In this document: piece by piece, positions 23,533 through 34,854 of the stretch
Position numbering within the stretch: the first letter of the stretch is position 1
How the letters are laid out: each line of letters begins with the position of its first letter
From: Paragordius varius
Taxonomy: Eukaryota; Nematomorpha
NCBI GenBank assembly: GCA_964247055.1
Contig: OZ176058.1
Location: forward strand, 2,170,001-2,234,000
Reading direction: 5' to 3'
Length of the DNA stretch: 64,000 nucleotides
Program-made: the position numbers and the translations under genes
The notes under the pieces: model-generated
Told to the model about the DNA's origin: nothing
Seen by the model: only the letters and a program-made list of their open reading frames with translations
Database searches by the model: none

Positions 23533-25126
23533 TAATAAAGATTACTCACAAAACTTTCATGAAATGAATAGTGCAATGATATTACCGGAAAGGGTAAACA
23601 AGAGTTTTCGACTTCCTATTTATTATTGATTCTTTAAAATAATAAATTATTAACATTTTTTATCATTCTTGTTTTTTTATTAATGTTTTTCGATAATATA
23701 TTTCGTCATTAATTTAGTATTTTATTGAATTTTAAGCATATGATTGTAAAAAAATTTGAAGACTTGAGCATTTTTTTTAAAATGTTTTTGGCGCTAATAA
23801 TTGAATCGTGATAAATTCCTTTGAAAAAGATACGGCTAAATTATTTTTATAAACCAATCGATATTATAGACAAAATATTTTCTTAAATAACTGTTAAATA
23901 TTTTTAAGATAACGCTATTTTTTATTAAAATTCTATTAAAATCTAATACTACGGAATAAATTAGAATTTTCTTGATCTAGGTCTAAAGCACTCTTGGAGT
24001 TTCGAGTTTCTGGGCTAGTCAGGGTTTGGAGTTTGTTCAATTTCTTAAAGACAAAAAATGTGCATTTTTAAAATTTTTACATATTGTAAATTAATTTATG
24101 TATTAGTTGTTTGAGTATTTTAATAAAACTACAAAAATTTGTTTTTAAAAACCACTTGAATTTTTTGAACATGTTTTTTGAGTTTGATAACGGTTTTTTT
24201 AATAAAAATAAAGTATTTAGTATTAATTTTTATCTATTAATATTTTATAGATTCCGAAAATACCAATCAAAACTATCCAAAATACAATCAAAACATTAAC
24301 TCAAAAGCCATATTCGAATTAACAAGCTAGAAAAAAGAATCAAATATTATTTCAAATATTCAATGTCTGACCGAAAATCATTAATATCTCAATCATTATT
24401 TTTATATATAGAATTAAATAAATTAGCATCTTTTATACCAAGTTTTTGATGGAAAAAAATTTAAAAATATCATTTAATATATATAGAAGATAAAAAAAAT
24501 TAAAAATTATTCAAAGTCCAAAATTTTATTTTGAACGCAACCAAGTAATTAGTTGTTACCAGATCGAGACAAAGGCTTGTTCTATGGAGGTATATTTCTA
24601 AGGTAGGCATTTTGAAATTGTCGGATTATAAATATGGCATCTATTGTCCCACCCTTGTTTTTGGAAAATCCAAATGGCAAATCTATATGCTGAGGTGAGT
24701 ACAGATTCTGTCAATTAACCGATTTTCAGCGATTTTAAAACCATGTTCTAAAACGTGCATAAGATAAAAGTTGGAAATGTTAAAACGGTTTCCTTAGCCT
24801 TTATAAATTAGGATATCGTAAAGCTTTTTAGCCAATCAATCACTTGAAATAATGAAATCTATATCTATCGTGTTTGCAAGATTCTTAAAGTAATTAATAA
24901 ATAAATTGTCATTTTAGGTTTTAAAAACTAAACGCTGCCATATATTTTTTTAGATTTCTTAAACAAAATTCAATTTCATCATCAGTAAAGGGTAATAAAG
25001 GGTGGAGGCTTGTGATTTCTATAGGTATTTTTGGTTTAACAAAAAGCATTGAAAAAGTTATTTTTGGCATCGTGGGAGGTCTAACTATTATCAGTTAACT
25101 GCATACCAGTTGTTTAGGTTTTAATA
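23533..25126. other. Intergenic, no supported gene
   Basis: A near-consensus splice donor (GAG|GTGAGTACAG) occurs at 24,693 after a short stretch open in several frames. The rest shows no coding or repeat structure that I recognise. Confidence 0.4.
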
Positions 25127-25487
25127 TACCATTTACAGAAATTCACCCTTAAACAATTCAAACTCACCCTTGAACAATTCAAATTCACCTTCGAACAATT
25201 CAAATTCACCCTAAAATAAATTAAGTGTTTTTTAAGATTAAATATTACCTATTTTTTTTTATATTTTTTAAAAAAGAAATTTTGTATGTAATCAAAATAA
25301 TACTTAAAAAATAATAAACTTTGCAATAAAAAATATTTAATTTTAATGATAAGTAATATTAGACCGAAAGTTCATAATTTATTTTAGGGTGAATTTGAAT
25401 TGTTCAAGGGTGAATTTGAATTGTTCCAGGGTGAATTTGAATTGTTCAAGGGTGAATTTGAATTGAAGGGTTGAATTGTAAATGGTA
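25127..25487. mobile_element. MITE family B, complete, long arms
   Basis: TACCATTTACAGAAATTCAC at the left with four 21-bp units; the right arm has four to five units and ends GAATTGTAAATGGTA. Flanked by TATA on both sides. Confidence 0.85.
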
Positions 25488-25582
25488 TAATATAATATAT
25501 TTATCCTGTTTTACCCATTTATATGCAGATTAAAAAGTATAAGCTTTTTCTAATTCATTTCCCTTTTCTTCACCCATTTTTC

Positions 25583-25688
25583 TTATTGATTCTTTGATCG
25601 TTTTACGGCGTTTGAATATAATTTCTTTCGGAGACGGCGCATTTCTCTTTCTACCATTTTTTGAAGGTCACTCAAGATACTTTTTAAT
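25583..25688 (-). CDS. Orphan terminal exon, basic coiled-coil-like C-terminus
   Basis: On the minus strand, acceptor AAAAACTAAG opens in phase 2 into LKSILSDLQKMVEREMRRLR, then KKLYSNAVKRSKNQ and TAA. The block is visibly richer in G/C than its surroundings (CGCCGTCTCCGAAAG), and the charge pattern is typical of a real C-terminus rather than random A/T translation. The upstream exon is not identified. One candidate is a 21-nt stretch at about 28,360-28,380 on the minus strand (AG|A GAG TTT GAC ... AG|GTGATC) with the right phase, but that is speculative. Family unknown. Confidence 0.4.
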
Positions 25689-26142
25689 CTTAGTTTTTAG
25701 TCTTTTATATTATTACAAATAGCCTGCCCTTTGTATAAAAAAAACCCTCCGAAATATATCTTTTAAGGCGATCTGATCGGTTAATTTTTCATTTAAATTG
25801 TTAAAAAGTTCAACCTTAAATAAAAAAAATCTAAAAATTTAATTAGATGGTCTTCTAGTAAAAAGTATTCATAAATAGTGAAGAGATGATCGTAAATTTT
25901 TAATAAGATAGATATTAAAATGTATTTTAATATTCATAATTTTACATTTTTTGTTAAAACGCTTTTTTTCATTGGCAAACTCTGATTTATGCACTCAGGA
26001 TGATTTAAATTTTTAGTTTTACCCTTTTTATATAAAAATTAATATTCCAATTTACGATTTTATTTTTTATATCTCAAAAACATTTTAAAATAAAATTTCA
26101 AAATTAAGTATAAAAGATATAAAAATTTACGATAAAAAACAT

Positions 26143-26230
26143 TTTTACAGCTAAAACGTGAAAACATAAAGACAATTATTTTTTTATAACCATACTTTTC
26201 ATACCTTAGTTTTTCCGATATAGATATTTA
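26143..26230. repeat. MITE family A fragment
   Basis: TTTACAGCTAAAACGTGAAA, ACATAAAGACAATT and ACCATACTTTTCATACCTTA, the left arm only. Confidence 0.5.
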
Positions 26231-27029
26231 TACAATTGTACAATACTAATTGTGATACTAATATACTTCTTAGTTTTATACTTTTCAATTTAAATCAGTG
26301 GTTTAGATCTATAAAAATCAAGTCTGTTTTTTTGGAAAAATATATCAGTGATTATTTTAGGTTTTGACTGCATAAAATATTACTGTAAATTCAATCTATA
26401 AGCACAAACTCCCCCTTTCTATTCTCAATTTTTATAGTTATATAGATGGCGTTTCAAATACTTTGCTTCAATATTTTATAAAATTTTTGTTATTTTATTA
26501 TAATAAAAGTTATTAAGACACAAATAAGGAAATAATATAGTATTAAAATGGTATACTTTAAAAAATTTGGTTTTATATTCTAGTGTTGATAAAAAAAATT
26601 TTTGTTTCTATGATTGCAAAACTCGGGCATTCCGTTTTTCTATGTATTATTCTTAAATTTTTTTCCTAAAATATAAATTAAAAATGAATTTTATACCAGA
26701 TTTAGGGATATTTCTTTAACCACCGTATTAAAATATTAGTAATTTAAATTAAATTAAATTTACAGTAAGAAATAACTGTGTACATATTTAAATTTTGTTT
26801 TAGGAATAAAGTTGTAAATTGTTTACACGCTCAATTATATTATATATTATATAATTGGGATTAAATAGTTTATATATGAAAATATTGAGTTATATCATTG
26901 TTTTTTTTAAAAAAAAATATTTTAGTTTTTTTCATTTTATATCTGTTTAACTTTAATAATTTTTAATGTAAAATGGGTCAGGGGTAAGAATTAAAGAAAG
27001 ACATATATATATAATACATACTATTTTTA
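26231..27029. other. Intergenic, nothing recognised
   Basis: A/T-rich DNA without coding frames, junction copies or clear MITE ends. Confidence 0.5.
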
Positions 27030-27303
27030 CAGCAAAAATTGAAATAATGGGGACAAAACGTGAAAATATAAAGACGAATATTTTTTTCTAAAGACAACCA
27101 TATTTTTTAAGTTTTGATTTTTTTTAAATATAACTCATTGTTTTAAACTACAAAATATAAGATAGAAATGTAAATTGGTAACACAATCAATCATGTATTT
27201 TACGATTGTAGCTTTATTTATATAAAAAATTAAGGCTTTAAAATGTATGGATGTCTTTTGAAAATAAATATTTATCTTTATAGGTATAATTTCAATTTTA
27301 CTG
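27030..27303. mobile_element. MITE family A, complete
   Basis: CAGCAAAAATTGAAATAATG at the left, ATAATTTCAATTTTACTG at the right. The core has the AACTCATTGTTTTAAACTAC and GTAACACAATCAATC words. Confidence 0.8.
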
Positions 27304-27604
27304 TAAAGTAATTTAAAATTGATGTTTTTGGGTTATTAGTTATAATTACAAGTGTAATATGGTTGATTATAATAGAAAGTAAATTTTTTATTGGACAAAA
27401 CCATATACTTATAAACCTATATAACTCCCACATAAACTTTTTATATTAATTTTGTATAACATGATTTAATATATTTGTTTAGCTACATTCAAAATCAAGA
27501 TATAAAAGTAACTGTCGAATAATTAAAAATTGTCTTTTATGTCTGCATAATTTAAATTTTTACTCAATATAATTAGTTTTTAGAAAGAAAATATAATACA
27601 TAAT

Positions 27605-27868
27605 GTACCATTTACAGTTCAATTACCCTTAAACAATTCGAATTCCCCCCAAAATAAATTATGTATTTTTTGAGATTAATACCTATATCTTTATTTTGAA
27701 AAAAAATGTATGTAATTAAATAAGAAAAAATAATAAACTATGCCATAAGAATGAATATATTTAATTTCAATGATAAGTTATATTAGACCGAAATTTCATA
27801 ATTTATTTTTAGGGTGAATCGAATTGTTGAATTGTTCAAGGAGGGATTAGAATTGTTCAAGGGTGAAT
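27605..27868. mobile_element. MITE family B
   Basis: TACCATTTACAGTTCAATTA at the left; the right arm (GGGTGAATCGAATTGTTGAA...) lacks the final GTAAATGGTA. Its core keeps the intact AATGATAAGTTATATTAGAC, which shows the empty state of the site used by the nested MITE at 48,061. Confidence 0.75.
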
Positions 27869-27997
27869 TAAAAATATATATATAAATACTCCAAATTGTT
27901 GGCTCTAGTGATGTCAAAGTAAGATAGTTCCATTATAAGGCATAAGCCTTATAAGGATATTTCAGGTTTAAATTTTATCGAGGATGTCAGTGTTTTA

Positions 27998-28128
27998 CAG
28001 TAAAAACTGAAATTATACTATAGACAAAAGGTAAAAATATAAAGACAAAATTTGTTGCTAACAACCATACTTTTAAAATTTTGATTTAATTCAATATAAT
28101 TCATTGTTTTAAATGGCAAAGTGTAAAT

Positions 28129-28164
<36 letters not shown>

Positions 28165-28276
28165 ATATACATCAATTCTTCATTTTAAAATTGTAACTAA
28201 ATAGATTATATGGGAAAAATTAAGGTTTTAAAAAGTATGATTGTTCTTTTTGTCCATATAATTTTGATTTTTACTC
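27998..28276. mobile_element. MITE family A with internal (TA)n
   Basis: CAGTAAAAACTGAAATTATA at the left, TTTTGATTTTTACTC at the right. A (TA)n run lies in the core at 28,133-28,160. Confidence 0.75.
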
Positions 28277-28479
28277 GAAAATTTTCTTTTCAATTTATTT
28301 GTAACAATTTTTTCCAGCCCACCACGTTTCAAAGTCATTGATATATATCTTAGATCACCTTTCTTTATTGTCAAACTCTCTGAAAAATCATAGATTTGAC
28401 TAATTTGATATTGATTCGAGCAAAGTTGACTAGGTTCAAGAAAACGTGGCAGATATAGCGAACCTACCCTTAAATTTAA

Positions 28480-28760
28480 GCTAATAAATGTTAATTAAAA
28501 TTCATGCTTTATAGACCTTAGAAAAAAGTGTTTTTTTGGTTACCATAATAATGCCTAAAATTTTAAGCTAACAAATGTTAATTAAAATTCTTGCTTTAGT
28601 GTAGACATTAGTCTAAAAAAGTCGTTTTATATTATTGTTGCCATAGTGATTAAAACTTTAAGTGCTAATATATGTTACTTAAACTGCTTTATTTAGACAT
28701 TAGGGTAAAAAAAGTGTTTTTATTTTGTTGTTACCATAGTGATGCCTAAAACTTTAAGGG
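28480..28760. repeat. ~95-bp tandem repeat, three copies
   Basis: Unit words AATGCCTAAAATTTTAAGCT, AATGTTAATTAAAATTCATG, CTTTATAGACCTTAG and AAAAAAGTGTTTTTTTGGTT recur three times with moderate divergence. Confidence 0.75.
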
Positions 28761-28830
28761 TAAGAATTGGTTTTAAAATTAAAGGGAGATGATATTGTAA
28801 AAATTAAAAGAAAAGTTTTATTAAAGATAA

Positions 28831-28833
<3 letters not shown>

Positions 28834-28874
<41 letters not shown>
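28834..28874. repeat. (TA)n microsatellite
   Basis: About 20 uninterrupted TA units following CAACCA, the family A arm word, so it probably grew inside a decayed MITE. Confidence 0.85.
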
Positions 28875-29470
28875 TCTTTTAAACCCTAATTTTTTAAGAA
28901 TTTCGAAATATTGAGAGTGTTACCGATATATATCTTTACTTATTTTACAATATGAAGCAATGATTTATATTTGAAAATATCAATGTTTAATTTATATGAT
29001 CTTTTTAAGAAATTGTCTTAATTTTAAAAATTTAATATTTACTGTTTTAGTTTAAATATAAATTTGTTATTGCCAGAGTAATGCCTAAAATTTAGATTTA
29101 ATATTTAACTGATTTAATTTACAGTACCATATGGTTAAATATAATAAATGGTTAAAATTTAAAATTTTTCCCATGTTATAAGGTTACACTTGTTCATTTT
29201 ATTTAGGACAAAGTTATCATTATAACATACTCTACTGTATGGCATATAATCAAAAATATTTTTTTAAAACCATATTATCTTATGGTTTTTTTGGAAACCT
29301 ATTTTGCAGTAAATATGTTATTCTGCCAAAAAAATTAAAAAGACACCAAAACAGGATTTAAGTTTAAAAAATTTATTACTTTTTTGATATTACCATTTTA
29401 TATTTGTTATATAAATATAAAACTTTTTAAATTTTTTACCATTTTTTATAAAAAAAGCGAAATTCTAAAA

Positions 29471-30430
29471 ATGTTTGGAAAATTTTTCGATTCCCTGTTC
29501 CTTTTATCAATGCTCTTACTTATGTGCTTTATGCCATTGTATCATACGAATGGTAATTTTAATATTAAAACTTTGTAAAAAAAAATTTTAAACATTTTGA
29601 TCAAAAATTAGAAATTTAAAAAATTGGTTTCACATTAATTTTCAGTACAGTAAAAATTAGAATCCTACGTACAAAATGTAAGAACTAAAAACTAAAGTTT
29701 TTTCCAAAACAAACCATACTTTTTAAAGAAACCTTAATTTCAATAACTAATCGTGGGTTGCAAAATAGAGATGAAATTGATAAAACACCTATTTATAATT
29801 CCAATATTGTATTTATTATAGAGTTTATGTAAGAAAAATCATTAAAAATATGGCTTATGACAAAAAGATATTTTTCTTTTAGATTTTACGTTTTATCCGT
29901 ATAATTCCAATTTTCACTGTTATATTTTGGAATTAAAAATGAAATATGTTATATAGATTAAATTAAAAATATACAGTAAAAATTAAAATTATACGGTAAA
30001 AACGTATAAATATAAAGTCAAATTTTTCTAAATGAAAATGGATACTGTTTATATTTTGATTTTTTTGAATATAACTCCTAGTATTAATTGAATTGTAAAT
30101 TATAAAATAGAGATATAATTTGAATCAATTATTTATTTGACAATTGCTATTAAATGATTTTTATAAGATAAATCAAGGTTTTAAAAAGTATGTTTGTCTT
30201 TTGAAAAAAAAATATCTTTTTTTACTTTTGTCCGTATGATTTCAATTTTTACTGTAAATTTTCTTTAGAAACTATATTTTTTAAATTTTATTTTGTTAAA
30301 TATAATTTTAATTTTACTGTACATATGTGTTTTAGAATGTCCACCAAACCATACGCCAGTTGTGTTAACAAAAAAGCAATGTTCTGGAGAGGGGTGTACT
30401 TACATTTTTTGTGCCCCACATGCTGGTTAA
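29471..30430 (+). CDS. Small secreted cysteine-bearing peptide, two exons (29471-29552, 30336-30430)
   Basis: Exon 1 reads MFGKFFDSLFLLSMLLLMCF then MPLYHTN and stops at donor AATG|GTAATT in phase 1. Exon 2 (acceptor TGTGTTTTAG) continues ECPPNHTPVVLTKKQCSGEG, CTYIFCAPHAG and TAA. The join agrees in phase, giving 58 residues. Residues 5-23 form a classic hydrophobic signal-peptide core, with cleavage likely around HTN-EC (inference). The mature ~30-residue peptide has four cysteines (C-x13-C-x4-C-x4-C), enough for two disulphides. The 783-bp intron holds two complete family A MITEs. No family is recognised; it could be a secreted regulator or defence-type peptide, but no function is claimed. 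Confidence 0.6.
29648..29919. mobile_element. MITE family A in the secreted-peptide intron
   Basis: CAGTAAAAATTAGAATCCTA at the left, ATTCCAATTTTCACTG at the right, TA flank on the left. The core is decayed relative to other copies. Confidence 0.75.
29974..30254. mobile_element. MITE family A in the secreted-peptide intron, second copy
   Basis: CAGTAAAAATTAAAATTATA at the left, TTTCAATTTTTACTG at the right, TA on both sides. Confidence 0.82.
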
Positions 30431-30683
30431 ATAACGCTTAAATTTAAGCCAAAAAATTTATAAAAAATTTAATTTATGTCCAGATTATTGACACTCTTGG
30501 AAATTCATATGTGATCTAAAAAAATATTTAAATAAATTTATTGATGATTATTCGAAAAATATATGGTTTGTGAACATTAAATATCATTTAAATATCGCAA
30601 GAAACTTTATATTCTCACCAGATATGGTACAATGCGTTTCAATAGAATATGATTTTACTTAATAATATGCGATTTTACCATTT

Positions 30684-31245
30684 TTTGACGGTTTAACACT
30701 TGGATACAACTCATTCATTTTAGTCCTTTGATTCAATTTGCGATAGTTAAAAACCCCAGGCTTATTTGAAATTGAATTCTTTAAAAAACATGGAAGGAAT
30801 CGAAGGCAAAATTTTGCACATATATAACATTAATAAACCGTAATATATAAAAATTTTATTGAAAAATACATGATATTACTTATTTTAAGCTAAAACCGAA
30901 AGGTAAAAATTTGTTTAACGTGACATGTGTGCAATGGTAAAAATGAAAAATACTGCAAAATAACCCGCTGTTTCTATTTCTATCAATGTTAGAGGTAATT
31001 TAAATAAAAAATTAGCTTTAAATTTACCCTAAAAATTACATGAAGACTTTGCAAATATATTGCAAAATAAAAATGGCGTCGAAGTAGTTTGACATGTAAC
31101 TTTTTTTAAAAAAAAATTTTATTTAGATATTTTGTCATATTTAAATAAATTTTATTAGGATAGAAGCATATATTTAAATCGGGACCGTTTCCTCAAATTT
31201 AGACTGAGGTATTTAGATACCCCTATTTGAATCGAAGTGTTAAGC
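30684..31245. mobile_element. MITE family E (~560 bp)
   Basis: Left TTAACACTTGGATACAACTC and TTTGATTCAATTTGCGATAG; right TACCCCTATTTGAATCGAAG then TGTTAA. Shares interior words TGACATGTGTGCAATGGTAA, CTATCAATGTTAGAGGTAAT and AAAATGGCGTCGAAGTAGTT with 38.8 kb and, inverted, with 51.7 kb. Confidence 0.8.
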
Positions 31246-32566
31246 ACCTATTTGGATATGTCTATACCCCAATTCGATTTTAAATTTAACTCTCTTGAAA
31301 TAATCTCCAATATGGGGCCATATTTTGATGTTTTTTTGCAATTAGGCTAACTAAAAAAATTTTCATAAATATGTAAAATTGGTAAAAAATCTTCTATCAA
31401 CTTTTTTCCTTCAAAATATGTATCCTGAGATTAATTATAATTGAATTTAAATTTATAATAAAAATAATCATTTTTATACCATTTTATTTGACTCAAAGTT
31501 TTCCTTATTGGTATCAATTTTCCTTAATATTTGACGCCCCATTACCTTTTGGGGTAATTTTATACCTGAATTAAACCTTTTACACTCATTATAAATTTTT
31601 TTAAAATCGGTAAAGCAAAATGCAAATGAATGAGTTTAAAAAGCTTTCAGCCTATATATTACTAGCAAAAAATAATTAATTTTGATTTTCAGCTGTTCGT
31701 TTCCACCCTGTTTTGGATGACATTACATGAGCACAATGTTTGACAAATAAATTTTATTAGAATATCGTTTCAAATTGTATTTACAAAATTGATTGTTGAA
31801 TAAAACTTTTTCCCATATGTAAACTGGGCTATAAAGGTGAAAACGTATCATTAGATAGTGGATATGACAAAACTGTTAAATTTAATTATTATATTTAAAG
31901 TGATATACTCTTTATGTATATAATATCAAAATTTTATTATGGACCAAAAATCTAAAAAGTATTACCTGCAAAAAAGTTAAAACGAAATAAATGTGTGTAG
32001 GCAATTTTTTAATTACAAATATTGTTTCGTTTTATTTTATTTACCTTTGGGTCATGCTAAACTGGAAACATATTTAACAAAGAGTAGTAACAAGGGTACT
32101 AAGTATTATTAGCCATTAATTAATATGGAAAGACAATTAAATTACTCCTTAATTTATACATTTACAATTATTTAAAGTATATATGGATCATTTGTATAAT
32201 ATTGGTTATCACATCGTCAATTTTTTAAGTAAGGTTAAACTAACAAAACCTAGTATCTGTGATTAACGAATTACATAAAAGCTTGTAACCAATTTAAAGG
32301 TTGATTATACTATCCTAGCATACCAGCAAAGTAAATTCCTAAAAGCTTAGCTATAATATAGCTTTCAAAATAAAAGATTGAGTATGAAATTTATTAAAAA
32401 AATTTATCTTAATTATACTTATATCGCCATAAATTTCTCTAAAGCTTTAATAAATATATAAATATTAGAATAGTTATTAAAAGTTTAATTATATGAAACC
32501 CAATATATAGATATATATTTTGGTAAAAAGCGTTATTTTATAATTGTAACATCTGTATCACATAAT
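31246..32566. other. Upstream region of the NIFK-like gene
   Basis: No repeat family recognised. It holds the only CAGCTG between 20.2 and 40.7 kb (TTTTCAGCTGTTCG at 31,690), about 875 bp before the start codon; this resembles an E-box but no promoter function is shown. Confidence 0.4.
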
Positions 32567-33134
32567 ATGGCTAAAAAAGTCGTCAAAAAAATTCGCACGC
32601 CTAAAAAGGCATCCAAAAAAACTAGCTCAATACAAATCATTGACACTTCCTCCGATACGCAAAGAGGTGTAATATATGTTGGACATTTACCTTTTGGATT
32701 TTTTGAACAAGAAATTCGCTCATACTTTGATCAATTTGGAAAAGTTACGAAAGTTCGCGTGGCCAGGAGTATTAAGGTATTTATTTAAAAATAATTGATA
32801 GTCCGGACGAGATAAAGGTTATGCTTTTGTAGAATTTGAAGATGAACAAGTTGCTAAAGTCGCAGCTGAAACCATGAATAATTATATTATGTTTGACAAA
32901 ATTTTGAAGTGTCACCTAATGCCAACCGATAAAATTCACCCTAAATTATTTGTCGGACATAATAGATCATTTAAGGTCAGACCTAAATACCTAAACATTA
33001 AAAATGCGCATAATAAACCCAAAACTATTGCACAAATTGAGAAAAATAAATTGCGATCATTGCAGAAACTCAAAAAAACTAACAAATCCCTATCCAATCT
33101 TGGTTTTGCATATGATTTTGAAATAATCCAATAA
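32567..33134 (+). CDS. NIFK: NIFK-like nucleolar RRM protein (exons 32567-32776 and 32802-33134)
   Basis: Starts [20 protein letters not shown], a basic nuclear/nucleolar-type tail, then one [23 protein letters not shown] (RNP2 = IYVGHL), [14 protein letters not shown], and after the interruption [20 protein letters not shown] (RNP1 = KGYAFVEF), [20 protein letters not shown]. These match human NIFK ([25 protein letters not shown]) closely. NIFK binds the Ki-67 FHA domain and acts in large-subunit rRNA processing (family knowledge). The joined protein is 180 residues, shorter than the ~290 of human, with a reduced C-terminus ending [10 protein letters not shown], comparable to GIDYDFPSL. A 25-bp insert starting GTATTT and ending TAG splits RNP1 from RNP2. 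Removing it restores the frame and the exact family spacing. Confidence 0.85.
32777..32801 (+). other. 25-bp GT-AG mini-intron (or disabling insert) in NIFK
   Basis: GTATTTATTTAAAAATAATT then GATAG. It is not a multiple of three and carries in-frame stops, so retention truncates the protein after 73 codons. Its removal joins RSIK to SGRDKGY, the same length as RSKRTGNSKGY in human NIFK. Confidence 0.65.
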
Positions 33135-33293
33135 ATATATATATTATTCCATCTCTTAATTATAATATCCAATCAAAGAAACTTTAGAATTTATTTACAT
33201 ATATAGCGCTACTTAATTAATATTTTGATTAAAATTTTTTAAAGCTTATGTTTACTTACATATTGGCTCAAAAAACTAATGATATACTTCACC

Positions 33294-33533
33294 CGAGATT
33301 GTACTCTTGAACTTTTCGGATTCACCCCTTATTTCAATTCACTCTAAAATAAAATTATTTTTTAGGCTAATATATTCATTATTGATATAAAATATATTTC
33401 GTGGAATAGTTGAATTTATTTTATACTGTTAACGGAATTTTATATTTTCAAATTATAGGATATTTTTTCATATTTAATAACACAATTTATTTCAAGGTGA
33501 TTTTGAAATATTTAAGGGGCGAGTTAAAATTTA
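33294..33533. mobile_element. MITE family B, decayed
   Basis: TTCGGATTCACCCCTTATTT at the left, then TTTTTTAGGCTAATATATTC and a weak right arm AAGGGGCGAGTTAAAATTTA. Confidence 0.6.
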
Positions 33534-33663
33534 AAAGATTTATAGATGATTCCTGATTTTTAGCTTAAAAAATGGCGGCAATTAGATTAAAATAAGAATT
33601 TTATTAAAATTTTGTAATTAAAAACTTTTTAATCATCAAACAACACGCAAAAAACTTTTATTA

Positions 33664-33950
33664 CAGAACTGAAATTATACGGACAAACGTAAAAATATAA
33701 ATACAAATATTTTTATCTAAAAGACAACCATACTTTTTAAAACCTTATTTTTTTCATATAGGCCATATAGTTACAATTGTAAAATATAGAATTGATTGTG
33801 TTAGTAATAAATATTCTTTTTCATACTTTGTCACTTAAAACAATGAGTTATAATTTGAATAAATCAAGATTTAAAAAGTATGGCTGTCTTTTGGAAAAAA
33901 ATATTGTTTTTATATTTTTACGTTTTATCCGTATAATTTCAGTTTTACTG
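33664..33950. mobile_element. MITE family A, complete
   Basis: CAGAACTGAAATTATACGGA at the left, ATAATTTCAGTTTTACTG at the right, long near-perfect arms (AAAGACAACCATACTTTTTA / TAAAAAGTATGGCTGTCTTT). A good reference copy. Confidence 0.85.
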
Positions 33951-33984
33951 TAAAAACAATGTTTTTTAGCTTATATTTTTTATA

Positions 33985-34266
33985 TATTGTTTTGGGTAGT
34001 AAGAAGAATGTAGAGATGTATATTGGTAACAAAATTTATTTTTTTCAAAGACAACCATATTTTTTACCTTAATTTTTCCTATAAAATTCATTTCAATTAC
34101 AATCATAAAATACGTATTGTTTTACCAATATACATCTCTATTATGTAGTTTGCAATTTATAACAATGAATTATATTCTAAAATCAAGATTTATAAAGTAT
34201 GGTTGCAGAAAAAGATATTTGTCTTTATATTTTAACATTTTGCCCGTATAATTTCAATTTTTGTGT
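33985..34266. repeat. MITE family A, rearranged copy
   Basis: Core and both inner arms are present (CAAAGACAACCATATTTTTT; AAAGTATGGTTGCAG; GCCCGTATAATTTCAATTTT), but the left terminus is replaced by an inverted core piece. Confidence 0.65.
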
Positions 34267-34568
34267 ATATATTGGTAACACAATTTATATTTACAGCTAA
34301 AATTATTTAAGTTATACGAAAACACTCGGATCAAAAAATTCATTTTTTAAAAAATTAATCTAATATTTACGTTTTGTCTTTATATTTAGTTATCAAATTT
34401 TTGTTTTCAAAATCTTTAAACTTGTCCACAATTAGTGGTTTCGGACTGAAATCACAATTTATTTGAATAAAACATTTTTAAAAATCTGCTATTGCATCCT
34501 CTATATATTCAACAAAATTTTAGACGTTTTTGACAAACTAATTTTATTATGAATTTATGTATATTATC

Positions 34569-34807
34569 TACCATTTACAATTTAACTTTACCCTAAAAAT
34601 AATTTATGTGTTTTCGAGCTAATATAACTCATTATTAATATAAAATATATCTTTATAGCTATGTTTATTTATTTTTCAGTATATTTTAATTTTAAGACAA
34701 ATTTTCATTTTATAAAAATATAATAATATAGGTAGTTTTTGATTTTAAAAAACACATAATGTATTGAGTGGATTTGAATTTTTTCGACGGTGAATTGATT
34801 TTAAATG

Positions 34808-34810
<3 letters not shown>
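34569..34810. mobile_element. MITE family B, short arms
   Basis: TACCATTTACAATTTAACTT at the left, GAATTGATTTTAAATGATA at the right. Only one to two 21-bp units per arm. The core (TTCGAGCTAATATAACTCAT) is the cleanest in the window. Confidence 0.82.

Positions 34811-34811
<1 letters not shown>

Positions 34812-34851
<40 letters not shown>
34812..34851. repeat. (TA)n microsatellite
   Basis: About 18 TA units directly after the right end of a family B element, where the TA-rich target would lie. Confidence 0.85.
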
Positions 34852-34854
<3 letters not shown>

